Of a stretch of 45,945 bases of DNA, positions 14,730 to 26,218 are shown piece after piece (position 1 is the first letter of the stretch; each line of letters starts with the position of its first letter). The notes under the pieces are model-generated. The model had not been told where the DNA came from. It did no database searches and saw only the letters and a list, made by a program, of their open reading frames with translations. The DNA lies in the NCBI GenBank assembly GCA_039794245.1, contig JBDIVS010000024.1, positions 1 to 45,945 on the forward strand, in the 5' to 3' direction. Position numbers and translations under genes: made by a program. The DNA comes from DAITQM01 sp039794245 (GTDB taxonomy: Bacteria > Pseudomonadota > Gammaproteobacteria > Xanthomonadales > Wenzhouxiangellaceae).

Positions 14730-15863
14730 TCATCTTACGGTATCGGCGATGGTGTCGCGCGGCGGTTTTGAAAACAACAACTGCCAGAGCTGGATATGCC
14801 CGGCGCGAAATGCCGCGGCGCTGATTTGCAGGTAATACGACCACATGCGGCGGAAGACTTCGTCATAACGGCTGCCGAGTTGCGGCCAGGCGGTGATAAA
14901 GCGCCGGAGCCAGGCGCGCAGCGTCAAGGTGTAATCGGGTCCGAAGCTGTGCAGGTCGTCGAGCAGCAGCAGGTTCTCGGCGGCGCGCGTCAACTGCGCC
15001 AGCGACGGCAGGTGTGAGTTGGGGAAGATATATTTGGCGATCCACGGATCGGTTTGCCTGACCGAGGTGTTGGAACCGATCGTGTGCAACAAAAACGAAC
15101 CGCCGTCGACCAACCGTTCGGCGGCGGTTTTCATGAAGGCCCGGTAATTGCGCCAGCCGACGTGTTCGACCATGCCGACCGAAACGATGCGGTCGTAACC
15201 GGTTGCCGGCAGCGCGCGATAATCGCACACTTCGATCGTCACCGGCAAAGCGCCGCGGTGTTCCTGCGCCCACGCCGCCTGCCGCTGCGAGACGGTGATG
15301 CCGTGACCGATCACGCCGTAACGCTCGGCGGCATAAAACAACAGGCTGCCGAAACCGCAGCCGATGTCGAGCAGGCGCATGCCGGGTTCAAGGCGCAGCT
15401 TGCGGCAGATCAGGTCGAGCTTGGCTTCCTGCGCCGCCTCGAGATCGTCTGCGCGCCGCCAGTAACCGCAGCTATAGACCATGCGGCGATCGAGCATCGC
15501 CTCGTACAAATCGTTGCCGAGATCGTAATGCACCCGGCCGATATGGCCGGCCCGCCGCGGGCTCTGGGCATTGAACAACAGCGCTCCTGCCCGGCGCAAC
15601 AACGGGCCGGGGGCGAACGATGCACCGCGGTCGAGCCCGGCGCGCAACAGCCGGAAGAATAGCGTTTCGAGATCCGCGGCGTCCCAATCGCCGGCCATAT
15701 AACCCTCGCCGAGGGCAAGCGCGCCGCCCACCAGGACACGCCTGACAAACCGCGGGCGGTGTATGCGGATATCCCACGGTCGCCGGCCATCGAGCCGGAC
15801 GTCGGCCGCCGCCAGCCGTCGCTCGAGCAAGGATTTCGCCGCCTCATGCCAGCCGCCCATCAT
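14730..15863 (-). CDS. cfa: Cyclopropane-fatty-acyl-phospholipid synthase
   Basis: The product is 377 aa, the length of E. coli Cfa. The N-terminal lipid-binding region holds LGEGYMAGDWD. The methyltransferase domain starts with YDLGNDLYEAMLDRRMVYSCG and has the SAM loop LLDIGCGFGSLLFYAAERYG, then SVGMVEHVGWRNYRAFM and IFPNSHLPSL, all Cfa signatures. It transfers a methylene from SAM to unsaturated acyl chains of membrane phospholipids. ATG 15863 has GGAGG about six bases upstream. The gene is divergent from queD (81-nt gap). Confidence 0.95.
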   Translation of the reverse strand: MMGGWHEAAKSLLERRLAAADVRLDGRRPWDIRIHRPRFVRRVLVGGALALGEGYMAGDWDAADLETLFFRLLRAGLDRGASFAPGPLLRRAGALLFNAQSPRRAGHIGRVHYDLGNDLYEAMLDRRMVYSCGYWRRADDLEAAQEAKLDLICRKLRLEPGMRLLDIGCGFGSLLFYAAERYGVIGHGITVSQRQAAWAQEHRGALPVTIEVCDYRALPATGYDRIVSVGMVEHVGWRNYRAFMKTAAERLVDGGSFLLHTIGSNTSVRQTDPWIAKYIFPNSHLPSLAQLTRAAENLLLLDDLHSFGPDYTLTLRAWLRRFITAWPQLGSRYDEVFRRMWSYYLQISAAAFRAGHIQLWQLLFSKPPRDTIADTVR

Positions 15864-15908
15864 CCCGGCCTCCGCGCAGGTGATCGCCGGAGGTCATTTT
15901 ATCATTGC

Positions 15909-15917
15909 TGCTATGAT
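15909..15917 (+). promoter_or_regulatory. Extended -10 promoter element for queD
   Basis: TGCTATGAT is a good TGnTATAAT-type extended -10, 28 bases before the queD ATG, placing a start of transcription near 15924. No clear -35 box is visible, which extended -10 promoters tolerate. Confidence 0.45.
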
Positions 15918-15944
15918 ATATGGCCACCCGAGCCCGACCCTGCG

Positions 15945-16310
15945 ATGGACCTGTTTCGCACGTTTCAGATCGAAGCCGCGCACTTTCTGCCGGCTGTGCC
16001 CGAGGACCACAAATGCCGCCGCCTGCACGGCCATTCCTACCGCGTCGAGATCCATGTCCGCGGCGAACTTGACCCGGTCCTTGGCTGGGTGATGGATTTC
16101 GCGGCGCTGAAAACCGCGTTCCAACCTGTTTTCGAGCGCCTCGACCACCGCCTGCTGAACGATATCGAAGGTCTCGAAAACCCGACCAGCGAAAACCTGG
16201 CGTGCTGGATATGGCAGCGCCTGAAGCCCGGGCTGCCCGGCCTGCACCGGGTGGTGATCCACGAAACCTGTGCCGCCGGCTGCGCCTACGAAGGCCCGGT
16301 TTCAGCATAA
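15945..16310 (+). CDS. queD: 6-carboxy-5,6,7,8-tetrahydropterin synthase (QueD)
   Basis: The product is 121 aa of the PTPS fold. Zinc ligands are His13 (IEAAHFL) and His28/His30 (LHGHSY), with catalytic Cys24 in HKCRRLHGH. VMDFAALK, LDHRLLND, NPTSENLACWIW and IHETCAAGCAYEG complete the family pattern. It converts 7,8-dihydroneopterin triphosphate to carboxy-tetrahydropterin, the second step to queuosine and other 7-deazaguanines. No other queuosine gene is nearby. The start ATG 15945 begins right before the conserved core. Confidence 0.95.
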   Translation: MDLFRTFQIEAAHFLPAVPEDHKCRRLHGHSYRVEIHVRGELDPVLGWVMDFAALKTAFQPVFERLDHRLLNDIEGLENPTSENLACWIWQRLKPGLPGLHRVVIHETCAAGCAYEGPVSA

Positions 16311-16351
16311 AATATCGCCGTATCCCGGCAGCGCCGATAGAGAAGTCACTG

Positions 16352-17370
16352 ATGAATATCGATACCCTGGTGGAAACCGCCGAAGCTTTGGTCGAAGAAG
16401 GCAAGGGCATTTTGGCCATCGACGAGAGCAGCGGCACGATCGAAAAGCGTTTTGCCAATGTCGGGGTGGCCAGTACCATTGAAAACCGCCGCGATTACCG
16501 CGCCCTGCTGCTCGGCACCGAGGGCCTCGGCGAGCACATCAGCGGTGCCATCTTGTATGACGAAACCCTGCGCCAGAAGGACGCCGCAGGGCGGCCGCTG
16601 GTCGATCTGGCCCGCGCCTCAGGCATCATCCCGGGCATCAAAGTGGACAAGGGTGCCAAGGCCCTGGCCGGCCACGAGGGCGAGAAAGTGACCGAGGGCC
16701 TCGACGGCCTGCGCGAACGGCTCGCCGAATACCGCGATCTCGGCGCCCGTTTCGCCAAGTGGCGCGCCGTGATCACGATCGGCGACAACCTGCCGTCGCG
16801 CGCCTGCATCCACGCCAACGCCCACGCCCTGGCGCGCTACGCGGCGCTGTGCCAGGAAGCCGACCTGGTGCCGATCGTCGAGCCGGAAGTGCTGATGGAC
16901 GGCGGCCACAGCCTGGACGAATGTTACGAAGTCACTGAGATCACGCTGCGCGAAGTGTTTGCGCAACTGTTCGAGCAGAACGTGATGCTCGAGGGCTGCC
17001 TGCTGAAATCGAGCATGGTGCTGTCGGGCAGCGAAGCGGCCGAGCGCGCCGGCGTCGAGGATGTCGCCGAGGCGACGGTGCAATGCCTGCTCAACGCCGT
17101 CCCCGCGGCGCTCGCCGGCGTGGTGTTTCTGTCCGGCGGCCAGGGCGACGTCGAGGCCACCGAACACCTCGATGCGATGAACCGGTTGGACATCGATCTG
17201 CCGTGGCCGCTCAGCTTTTCCTACGGCCGCGCCCTGCAGCACGAAGCACTGGCGATCTGGGCCGAGGAGCCAAAGAAAAACACCGAACGCGCCCAGCGCG
17301 CGCTGCTCCACCGGGCGCGGATGAACGGCCTGGCGGCAATGGGGCAATACGAATCGCGGATGGAACTTTA

Positions 17371-17371
<1 letters not shown>
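16352..17371 (+). CDS. Fructose-bisphosphate aldolase, class I
   Basis: The product is 339 aa. GILAIDESSGTIEKRFANVG is the class I aldolase N-terminal signature. LEGCLLKSSMVLSG contains the Schiff-base lysine (Lys219), and VVFLSGGQGDVEATEHL with LSFSYGRALQHEAL gives the C-terminal phosphate-binding part. The enzyme splits fructose-1,6-bisphosphate in glycolysis and gluconeogenesis without metal. It starts 41 nt after queD and its TAA shares a base with the maeB ATG (TAATG), so aldolase and malic enzyme are co-translated. No class II aldolase gene is present in the window. Confidence 0.94.
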
Positions 17372-19659
<2,288 letters not shown>

Positions 19660-19757
19660 GTAAGCCCGGATGCAGATGATGACGCCGGGCGTCCCTTCCC
19701 GGCTGGAGACTTGCTGTATCGCGACCTCCGATAGCTCAACCTGGGAGCATTGCAGAT

Positions 19758-20225
19758 TCAATACCCATCATACGCACTGGAATAATAAAGACCGGCGGCG
19801 ATCAATGGAATGGTGTAAGCCAGCGCATCGTGCCCATGGCCGTCGCCGTGATAGGCGCTGCCGCCTCGGTAGTAGCGGTGCCCGCCATAGCGGTGGCCAT
19901 AACGATAACTGTGCCCGCCTGAATGATAACCGCCGCAGTGATGATGACCGCCGCCGAAATAGCGACTTGAATGACCGTGCCTGCCGCCGTGGCTGAAACA
20001 GTGGCCCGAGAAGCCGTAGTGGCCGCCATGAAAGCCGCCGCGGAAACCGCTATGATAACCGCCACGAAAGCCACCGCCGTAATGGCCGCCGCTGAAGCCA
20101 TGACCGCCGCCGAATCCGTGGCCGCCGCCATGATGCTGCGCCATCGCCGGCGCTGCCAGCGACAGGCCAAGGGCCAGAATCGAAGCCGCCGTTAAACTCA
20201 GTATCAATCGTTTGCGCGTGTTCAT
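19758..20225 (-). CDS. Gly/His-rich secreted protein
   Basis: The product is 155 aa. A clear signal peptide (RKRLILSLTAASILALGLSL, cleavage after AMA) is followed by about 100 residues almost wholly of Gly, His, Tyr, Ser, Phe and Arg in GGH/HGG/GGY repeats (GGHYGGGFRGGYHSGFRGGF). It ends in a less biased tail, LAYTIPLIAAGLYYSSAYDGY. Such proteins are exported, possibly binding metal through His or forming a surface or periplasmic coat. No family function is established. It stands alone between maeB and the crotonase gene. Confidence 0.75.
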   Translation of the reverse strand: MNTRKRLILSLTAASILALGLSLAAPAMAQHHGGGHGFGGGHGFSGGHYGGGFRGGYHSGFRGGFHGGHYGFSGHCFSHGGRHGHSSRYFGGGHHHCGGYHSGGHSYRYGHRYGGHRYYRGGSAYHGDGHGHDALAYTIPLIAAGLYYSSAYDGY

Positions 20226-20299
20226 GACTGCCTCCTGTCCGAATGTTCGGGCCCCAGCCTACAACACTGTCAATGAATACCGACTGAATGGAGCCGCCG

Positions 20300-21097
20300 A
20301 TGTTCGAACTTACCGATCAGGACCGGATTTTGCAGATCCGCCTCGCACGCCCGCCGGTCAACGCACTGAATCTGGAACTCCTTGCCGGACTCGCTGATCA
20401 AATAAAAGATGCCCCCGGGCGCGGCACCGAGGCGATCGTGCTCGCGGGCAATCCGGGACTTTTTTCTGCCGGGCTCGATCTCCCCGAACTGCTGCGCTAT
20501 GACGCCGCCGGTCTGTCGGGTTTTCTCCAGACTTTTTTCGCCACCCTTTCGTCCCTTGCCCGCTCGGAGCTGCCCGTCGTCGCGGCATTCACCGGGCACA
20601 GCCCGGCCGGCGGCACGGTGCTCGGGCTTTTTTGCGACTATCGGGTGATGGCCGCCGGCGATTTCCGCCTGGGTTTGAACGAGGTCGAAGTCGGGCTCGT
20701 CGTGCCGCCACTGGTGCACGGCGCCCTGGTCCGCTTGCTCGGCCCATATCGCGCTGAGCGCCACCTGCTCGACGGGCGGATGATCACTGCCGATGAGGCG
20801 CTGGCCATCGGCCTGGTCGATGAACTGGCGCCGGCCGAGGCGGTCACGGCGCGTGCCGCGGCCTGGTGCCGCGAACACCTGGCACTGCCGCGCCAGGCAT
20901 TCCTCGGCACCCGCCGCCTGGCACGCGCCGATCTTTGCGCGCTGTTCGACGACCAATCCACGCTCGGCGTCGAGACCTTCGTCAGCGAATGGTTCAGTGA
21001 AGCGACGCAAAAAAACCTGCACGCACTGGTTGCCCGGCTCAAGGCCAAACGCGAAGCGCCGCGGGAAGCGAAAGCCGCCCCGGGACCCATGCAATGA
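20300..21097 (+). CDS. Enoyl-CoA hydratase/isomerase family protein (crotonase)
   Basis: The product is 265 aa. The crotonase fold is evident: IRLARPPVNALNLELL near the N-terminus, LFSAGLDLPEL and FTGHSPAGGTVLGLFCDYRVMA (oxyanion-hole loop and following helix), then GLNEVEVGLVVPP with the candidate catalytic glutamate. The oxyanion loop is SPAGGTV, not the commoner AxGGG. ATG 20300 is preferred over 20288 because GGAG lies about seven bases before it. Substrate undefined; a fatty-acid oxidation role is plausible. Confidence 0.88.
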   Translation: MFELTDQDRILQIRLARPPVNALNLELLAGLADQIKDAPGRGTEAIVLAGNPGLFSAGLDLPELLRYDAAGLSGFLQTFFATLSSLARSELPVVAAFTGHSPAGGTVLGLFCDYRVMAAGDFRLGLNEVEVGLVVPPLVHGALVRLLGPYRAERHLLDGRMITADEALAIGLVDELAPAEAVTARAAAWCREHLALPRQAFLGTRRLARADLCALFDDQSTLGVETFVSEWFSEATQKNLHALVARLKAKREAPREAKAAPGPMQ

Positions 21098-21100
21098 CGG

Positions 21101-21109
21101 TGTTATGAT
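21101..21109 (+). promoter_or_regulatory. Extended -10 element upstream of the M3 peptidase gene
   Basis: TGTTATGAT matches TGnTATAAT. It lies 43 bases before ATG 21152 and just past the end of the crotonase gene, giving the peptidase gene its own promoter. No convincing -35 box is seen. Confidence 0.4.
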
Positions 21110-21151
21110 CTCCGTCTTCATCTCCTTTCGTCCCATTAACGAGGAAACCAC

Positions 21152-23326
21152 ATGCACCAGATACAGATTCTTTGGCCGCTTGCCGGCCTGATGGCCATCG
21201 GGCTGGCCGCCTGCGACCGTGAATCGGCCCCGCCGGCCGCGGATGAGACGGCCGGCGGCGGCGAGCCCGCCGCGGTCACCGGCAATCCGTTCTTCGCACC
21301 GAGCGATCTGCCCTACCTGTTACCGCCGTTCGATCGCATCGAAAACGAACACTACGCGCCCGCCTTCGAACGTGGCATGGCCGAACAAGCTGCGGAAATC
21401 GCGGCGATCGCCGCCAATGCCGAGCCGCCGACCTTCGACAACACCATCATCGCGATGGAAAAATCGGGCGCCATCCTCGAACGCACGAGCCGCGTGTTCT
21501 TCAATCTCGCCGGTGCCGATACCAACGATACGATCCAGGCCGTGGAGGCCGAAATGGCGCCCAGACTGTCGGCCCACCGGGATGCGATCCTGCTCAACCC
21601 CCAACTGTACGCCCGGATCAAAACCCTTTACGAACAGCGCTACGACCTTAACCTCGACGCCGAGGCGGTCCGCCTTCTGGAGCGCTACCACACCGATTTC
21701 GTGCGTGCTGGCGCCGAACTCGCCGCTGCCGAACAGGAACGGCTGAAAGCGATCAATGCCGAATTGGCGACCTTGCAGACCCAATTCAGCCAGAACGTAC
21801 TGAAGGAAGTGAACCGCTCGGCTATCGTCGTCGAAACGCGCGAGGAACTGGCCGGCCTGTCGGAAAACCAGATCGCCGCCGCGGCTAAGACCGCCGAGGA
21901 ACGCGATCTGCCGGGCAAATACGTGATCGCGCTGATGAACACCTCTGGGCAACCGCCACTCGCCAGTCTCGAAAACCGCGACCTCAGGCGGCGGATCCTC
22001 GATGCCTCGCTGGCCCGCGGCAGCAGCGGCGGCGAATACGACAACCGGGAGATACTGGTCAAGGTGGCTAAATTGCGTGCCGAACAGGCACAACTGCTCG
22101 GCTATCCAGATTATGCCGCCTACGTGCTCGAGGACCAGACCGCTAAAACCACCGCCGCGGTGAACGACATGCTGGGCAAGCTGGCGCCGGCTGCCGTCGC
22201 CAATGCCCGGCGTGAAGCGGCGGATTTGCAGGCCATGATCGACGCCGAAGGCGGCGGTTTCAAACTCGAACCCTGGGATTGGAATTATTACGCCGAAAAG
22301 GTCCGCAAGGCGCGCTACGACTTCGACGAAACCGAATTGAAACCGTATCTGGAATTGACGAACGTGCTCGAAAACGGCGTCTTCTACGCCGCCGGCAAAC
22401 TATACGGCCTGAGCTTCAAACGCCGCACCGATCTGCCGGTTTATCACCCCGACGTTATGGTGTACGAGGTATTCGACGCCGACGGTACGCCGCTCGCCCT
22501 GTTCCTCGGCGATTTTTATGCCCGGCCGTCGAAACGCGGCGGCGCCTGGATGAACGCCTACGTTCCGCAGTCCGGCCTGCTCGGTACCAAACCGGTGGTT
22601 GCCAATCATCTCAACATCCCCGAGCCGCCTGAAGGCGAACCGACGCTTTTGACTTTCGACGAAGTCAATACCATGTTCCACGAATTTGGCCATGCCCTGC
22701 ACGGCATGTTTTCGGATGTCTATTACCCGCGCTTTGCCGGCACCAGCGTGCCGCGCGACTTTGTCGAATACCCGTCGCAGGTCAACGAAATGTGGGCCAT
22801 CTGGCCGGAAGTACTGGCCAATTACGCCCGCCACTACCAGACCGGCGAGCCGCTGCCGCAGGAACTGCTCGACAAGGTGCTGGCCGCCGAGAAATTCAAC
22901 CAGGGGTACGCGACAACCGAATACCTCGCCGCCTCGCTACTCGATCAGAGCTGGCACCAACTGCCGCCCGACGCCGTCCCGGACGCCGACGGCCTGCTTG
23001 ATTTCGAAGCCCGGGCGCTGGAAAACGCCGGCGTCGCCTTCCGGCCCGTCCCGCCGCGTTACCGCAGCACTTATTTTTCGCACATCATGGGCGGCTATTC
23101 GGCCGGTTATTACTCGTACATCTGGAGCGAGGTGCTGGACGCCGACAGCGTCGAATGGTTCAAGGAAAACGGCGGGCTGAAACGCGAAAACGGCGATCAC
23201 TTCCGCCGCACCGTGCTGTCCAAAGGCGGCAGCAAAGAAGCGATGGAATTGTTCCGCGAGTTCCGCGGCCGCGACCCGGACATCCAGCCGCTCCTCGAAC
23301 GCCGCGGCCTGACCGCCGGCGGCTGA
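21152..23326 (+). CDS. M3 family metallopeptidase lipoprotein (dipeptidyl carboxypeptidase-like)
   Basis: The product is 724 aa. A lipoprotein signal (LMAIGLAAC, Cys21) and a short linker precede a full M3 (thimet/Dcp) domain. The zinc site is FHEFGHALHGMF (His510/His514), with the downstream family block VPRDFVEYPSQVNEMW supplying the third ligand region, and GGYSAGYYSYIWSEVLDADSVEWF near the C-terminus. M3 enzymes trim short peptides; most Dcp enzymes are cytosolic or periplasmic and soluble, so a lipid-anchored envelope form is of note. AACGAGG precedes the ATG at good spacing. Confidence 0.93.
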   Translation: MHQIQILWPLAGLMAIGLAACDRESAPPAADETAGGGEPAAVTGNPFFAPSDLPYLLPPFDRIENEHYAPAFERGMAEQAAEIAAIAANAEPPTFDNTIIAMEKSGAILERTSRVFFNLAGADTNDTIQAVEAEMAPRLSAHRDAILLNPQLYARIKTLYEQRYDLNLDAEAVRLLERYHTDFVRAGAELAAAEQERLKAINAELATLQTQFSQNVLKEVNRSAIVVETREELAGLSENQIAAAAKTAEERDLPGKYVIALMNTSGQPPLASLENRDLRRRILDASLARGSSGGEYDNREILVKVAKLRAEQAQLLGYPDYAAYVLEDQTAKTTAAVNDMLGKLAPAAVANARREAADLQAMIDAEGGGFKLEPWDWNYYAEKVRKARYDFDETELKPYLELTNVLENGVFYAAGKLYGLSFKRRTDLPVYHPDVMVYEVFDADGTPLALFLGDFYARPSKRGGAWMNAYVPQSGLLGTKPVVANHLNIPEPPEGEPTLLTFDEVNTMFHEFGHALHGMFSDVYYPRFAGTSVPRDFVEYPSQVNEMWAIWPEVLANYARHYQTGEPLPQELLDKVLAAEKFNQGYATTEYLAASLLDQSWHQLPPDAVPDADGLLDFEARALENAGVAFRPVPPRYRSTYFSHIMGGYSAGYYSYIWSEVLDADSVEWFKENGGLKRENGDHFRRTVLSKGGSKEAMELFREFRGRDPDIQPLLERRGLTAGG

Positions 23327-23353
23327 AACCACCGGCCGGCATGTTGCGATATC

Positions 23354-23381
23354 GCGGCCGGCTGCCCGGGCAGCCGGCCGC
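23354..23381. terminator. Perfect 28-bp palindrome between convergent genes (probable bidirectional terminator)
   Basis: GCGGCCGGCTGCCC is followed directly by its exact reverse complement, in the 54-nt space between the M3 peptidase stop (23326) and the uvrA stop (23381). There is no T-run on either side, so it is not a canonical intrinsic terminator, but the position suits transcription stop or RNA stabilisation for both genes. Confidence 0.6.
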
Positions 23382-26218
23382 TATCCGGCTTTGCGCCGTT
23401 TGGCCGCCGGGCGCGCCGGCAGGCGGGTGGCGAGAAAGCGGCCGGTGTGGGAGTGCGGCAGTTTGGCGATGTGTTCCGGTGTGCCGGTGGCGATGATGCG
23501 GCCGCCGCCGGCGCCGCCTTCGGGGCCGAGGTCGATGATCCAGTCGGCGGTTTTGATGACTTCCAGGTTGTGTTCGATGACCACAACCGTGTTGCCGTGG
23601 TCACACAACCGGTGCAGCACGCTGAGCAGTTGTTTGACGTCGTGGAAATGCAGGCCGGTGGTCGGCTCGTCGAGGATGTACACGGTGCGTCCGGTGTCGC
23701 GTTTGGACAGTTCGCGGGCCAGTTTGATACGCTGCGCTTCGCCGCCGGACAGGGTGGTCGCACTCTGGCCGAGCGTGATATAGGACAGGCCGACGTCCAT
23801 CAGGGTTTGCAGTTTGCGGGCGACGGCCGGCACCGGGGCGAAGAAAGCGAGCGCGTCCTCGACGGTCATGGACAGCACTTCGTGGATGTTGCGGCCCTTG
23901 TAGGCGACGCTCAGTGTCTCGCGGTTGTAGCGCCGGCCGTGGCAGACGTCGCACGGTACGAAGATGTCGGGCAGAAAGTGCATCTCGACGCGCAGCACGC
24001 CGTCGCCCTGGCACGCTTCGCAGCGCCCGCCTTTGACGTTGAAACTGAAGCGCCCCGGCGCGTAGCCGCGCGATCGCGCTTCCTGGGTGCCGGCGAACAG
24101 TTCGCGGATCGGCGTGAACAGGCCGGTGTAGGTCGCCGGGTTGGAGCGCGGCGTGCGGCCGATCGGGCTTTGGTCGATATCGACGACCTTGTCGAAATGT
24201 TCGAGGCCGTCTACGGAGCGGTAGGGCGCCGGTTTTTCGCCGGCGCCGTTCAGCTCGCGGGCCAGCAGCCGGTATATCGTATCGTTGAGCAGCGTCGATT
24301 TGCCCGAGCCGGAAACGCCGGTGACGCAGGTGAAAAGGCCGGCGGGAATTTCGACATCGACGTCTTTTAGATTGTTGCCGCTGGCGCCCAGCAAGCACAG
24401 CCGGTGCGCCGCATCCGGCCGGCGGCGGCGGGCGGGCACTTCGATCGCCGCGCTGCCGGTCAGATAGCGCCCGGTCAGCGATTCGCGGCAGTGCCTGAGA
24501 CCTTCAACGTCGCCGCTATAGACGACGCGCCCGCCGTGCACACCGGCCCCCGGCCCCATATCGACGACGTGGTCGGCGGCGAGGATCGCCTCTTCGTCGT
24601 GTTCGACGACGATCACCGTGTTGCCGAGGTCGCGCAGCCGGAACAGCGTATCGAGCAGGCGCCGGTTGTCGCGCTGGTGCAGGCCGATCGACGGCTCGTC
24701 GAGGACGTACATGACGCCGACCAGACCGGCGCCGATCTGGCTCGCCAGCCGGATGCGCTGCGCTTCGCCGCCGGAGAGCGTGTCGGCCTGGCGGTCGAGG
24801 GTCAGGTAATCGAGGCCGACGTTGCTCAAAAAACGCAGGCGGGCGGTGACTTCCTTGAGGATGCGCGCGGCGATCGGCGCCCGCCAGCCTTCCAGTTGCA
24901 GCCCGTCGAAGTGGGCGAGGCAGGCGTCGATCGCCCAGGCGCTGACTTCGGGCAGGCTCAGGCCGCCGAGCAGCACATGGCGCGCCGCTTCATTCAGGCG
25001 CTGGCCGCCGCACGCCGGGCACGCCCGGTTGCTGATGTAGCGCGCCAGTTCCTCGCGCACCAGGTTGGAATCGGTTTCGCGGTAACGCCGTTCGAGGACG
25101 GGCAGGATGCCGGGAAACGGTTTGGCTTTTTGCCGCGGGCCGGCATAGTGCAGGGCTTCGTCGCCGCTGCCGTAGAGCACGAGACGCTTGATTCTCTCCG
25201 GCAGTTTGCGAAACGGTGTATCGACGCTGAAGCCGAAATGGCGGGCGAGCGCCAAGATGGTCTCGAAATAATACGTGTTGCGCCGGTCCCAGCCACGGAT
25301 CGCGCCGCCGGCCAGGCTGAGATCGGGGTTCTGCACGACGCGGACCGGGTCGAAGTACTGAGTAACGCCGAGCCCGTCGCACTCCGGGCAGGCGCCGTTC
25401 GGGTTGTTGAACGAAAACATCCTGGGTTCGAGTTCGGCCAGGCTGTAATCGCACTCGGGGCAGGAGAAACGGGCGCTGTACAGCAGCGGCGGGCGGCCGT
25501 CGTCGTCGAGCGGCCGGACCAGTGCGATGTCGTTGCCGAGCTTGAGCGCCACCTCGAACGATTCGGCGAGCCTGAGGCCAAGGTCGTCGCGGATCCGGAA
25601 GCGGTCGATGACGACTTCGATCGTGTGTTTGCGGCGCAGGTCCAGCGCCGGGGCGTCGTCGAGATCGACCAGCAGGCCGTCGATCCGGGCCCGGACGTAG
25701 CCCTGGGCGCGCAGTTTGGCGATCAGCTCGACGTATTCCCCCTTGCGGTTCTGGACCACCGGGGCGAGCAGCATCCAGCGGCTGCCGGCGGGCAGAGCAA
25801 GCACGCCGTCCACCATCTGGCTGACGGTCTGCGCGGTGAGCGCGGCGCCGTGCCGCGGGCAGTGCGGTGTGCCGGTCCGGGCATAGAGCAGGCGCAGGTA
25901 GTCGTGGATTTCGGTGATCGTGCCGACCGTCGAGCGGGGGTTGTGCGACGTCGATTTCTGCTCGATCGAGATCGCCGGCGACAGCCCCTCGATGTGATCG
26001 ACGTCGGGCTTTTCCATCAGCGACAGGAATTGCCGGGCGTAGGCCGACAGGCTCTCGACGTAGCGCCGTTGGCCCTCGGCGTAGATGGTGTCGAAGGCGA
26101 GCGACGATTTGCCCGAGCCGGACAGCCCGGTGATGACGATCAGCTTGTGGCGCGGCAGATCGATGTCGATATTGGCCAGGTTGTGGGTACGGGCGCCGCG
26201 GATGACGATCGGGTTCAT
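23381..26218 (-). CDS. uvrA: Excinuclease ABC subunit A
   Basis: The product is 945 aa, standard for UvrA. The first ATPase begins IVIRGARTHNLANIDIDLPR and has Walker A GLSGSGKSS (residues 31-39). Zinc-finger Cys pairs (CPECDYSL, CPECDGLG; CEACQGDGV, CDVCHGRRY) are present, the second Walker A is GVSGSGKST, and both signature motifs (TLSGGEAQRI) occur twice. It recognises DNA damage in nucleotide excision repair. The frame is open much further upstream, but ATG 26218 begins the conserved N-terminus. TATAGT (minus strand, 26247-26252) is a candidate -10. No LexA box was found. Confidence 0.97.
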   Translation of the reverse strand: MNPIVIRGARTHNLANIDIDLPRHKLIVITGLSGSGKSSLAFDTIYAEGQRRYVESLSAYARQFLSLMEKPDVDHIEGLSPAISIEQKSTSHNPRSTVGTITEIHDYLRLLYARTGTPHCPRHGAALTAQTVSQMVDGVLALPAGSRWMLLAPVVQNRKGEYVELIAKLRAQGYVRARIDGLLVDLDDAPALDLRRKHTIEVVIDRFRIRDDLGLRLAESFEVALKLGNDIALVRPLDDDGRPPLLYSARFSCPECDYSLAELEPRMFSFNNPNGACPECDGLGVTQYFDPVRVVQNPDLSLAGGAIRGWDRRNTYYFETILALARHFGFSVDTPFRKLPERIKRLVLYGSGDEALHYAGPRQKAKPFPGILPVLERRYRETDSNLVREELARYISNRACPACGGQRLNEAARHVLLGGLSLPEVSAWAIDACLAHFDGLQLEGWRAPIAARILKEVTARLRFLSNVGLDYLTLDRQADTLSGGEAQRIRLASQIGAGLVGVMYVLDEPSIGLHQRDNRRLLDTLFRLRDLGNTVIVVEHDEEAILAADHVVDMGPGAGVHGGRVVYSGDVEGLRHCRESLTGRYLTGSAAIEVPARRRRPDAAHRLCLLGASGNNLKDVDVEIPAGLFTCVTGVSGSGKSTLLNDTIYRLLARELNGAGEKPAPYRSVDGLEHFDKVVDIDQSPIGRTPRSNPATYTGLFTPIRELFAGTQEARSRGYAPGRFSFNVKGGRCEACQGDGVLRVEMHFLPDIFVPCDVCHGRRYNRETLSVAYKGRNIHEVLSMTVEDALAFFAPVPAVARKLQTLMDVGLSYITLGQSATTLSGGEAQRIKLARELSKRDTGRTVYILDEPTTGLHFHDVKQLLSVLHRLCDHGNTVVVIEHNLEVIKTADWIIDLGPEGGAGGGRIIATGTPEHIAKLPHSHTGRFLATRLPARPAAKRRKAG

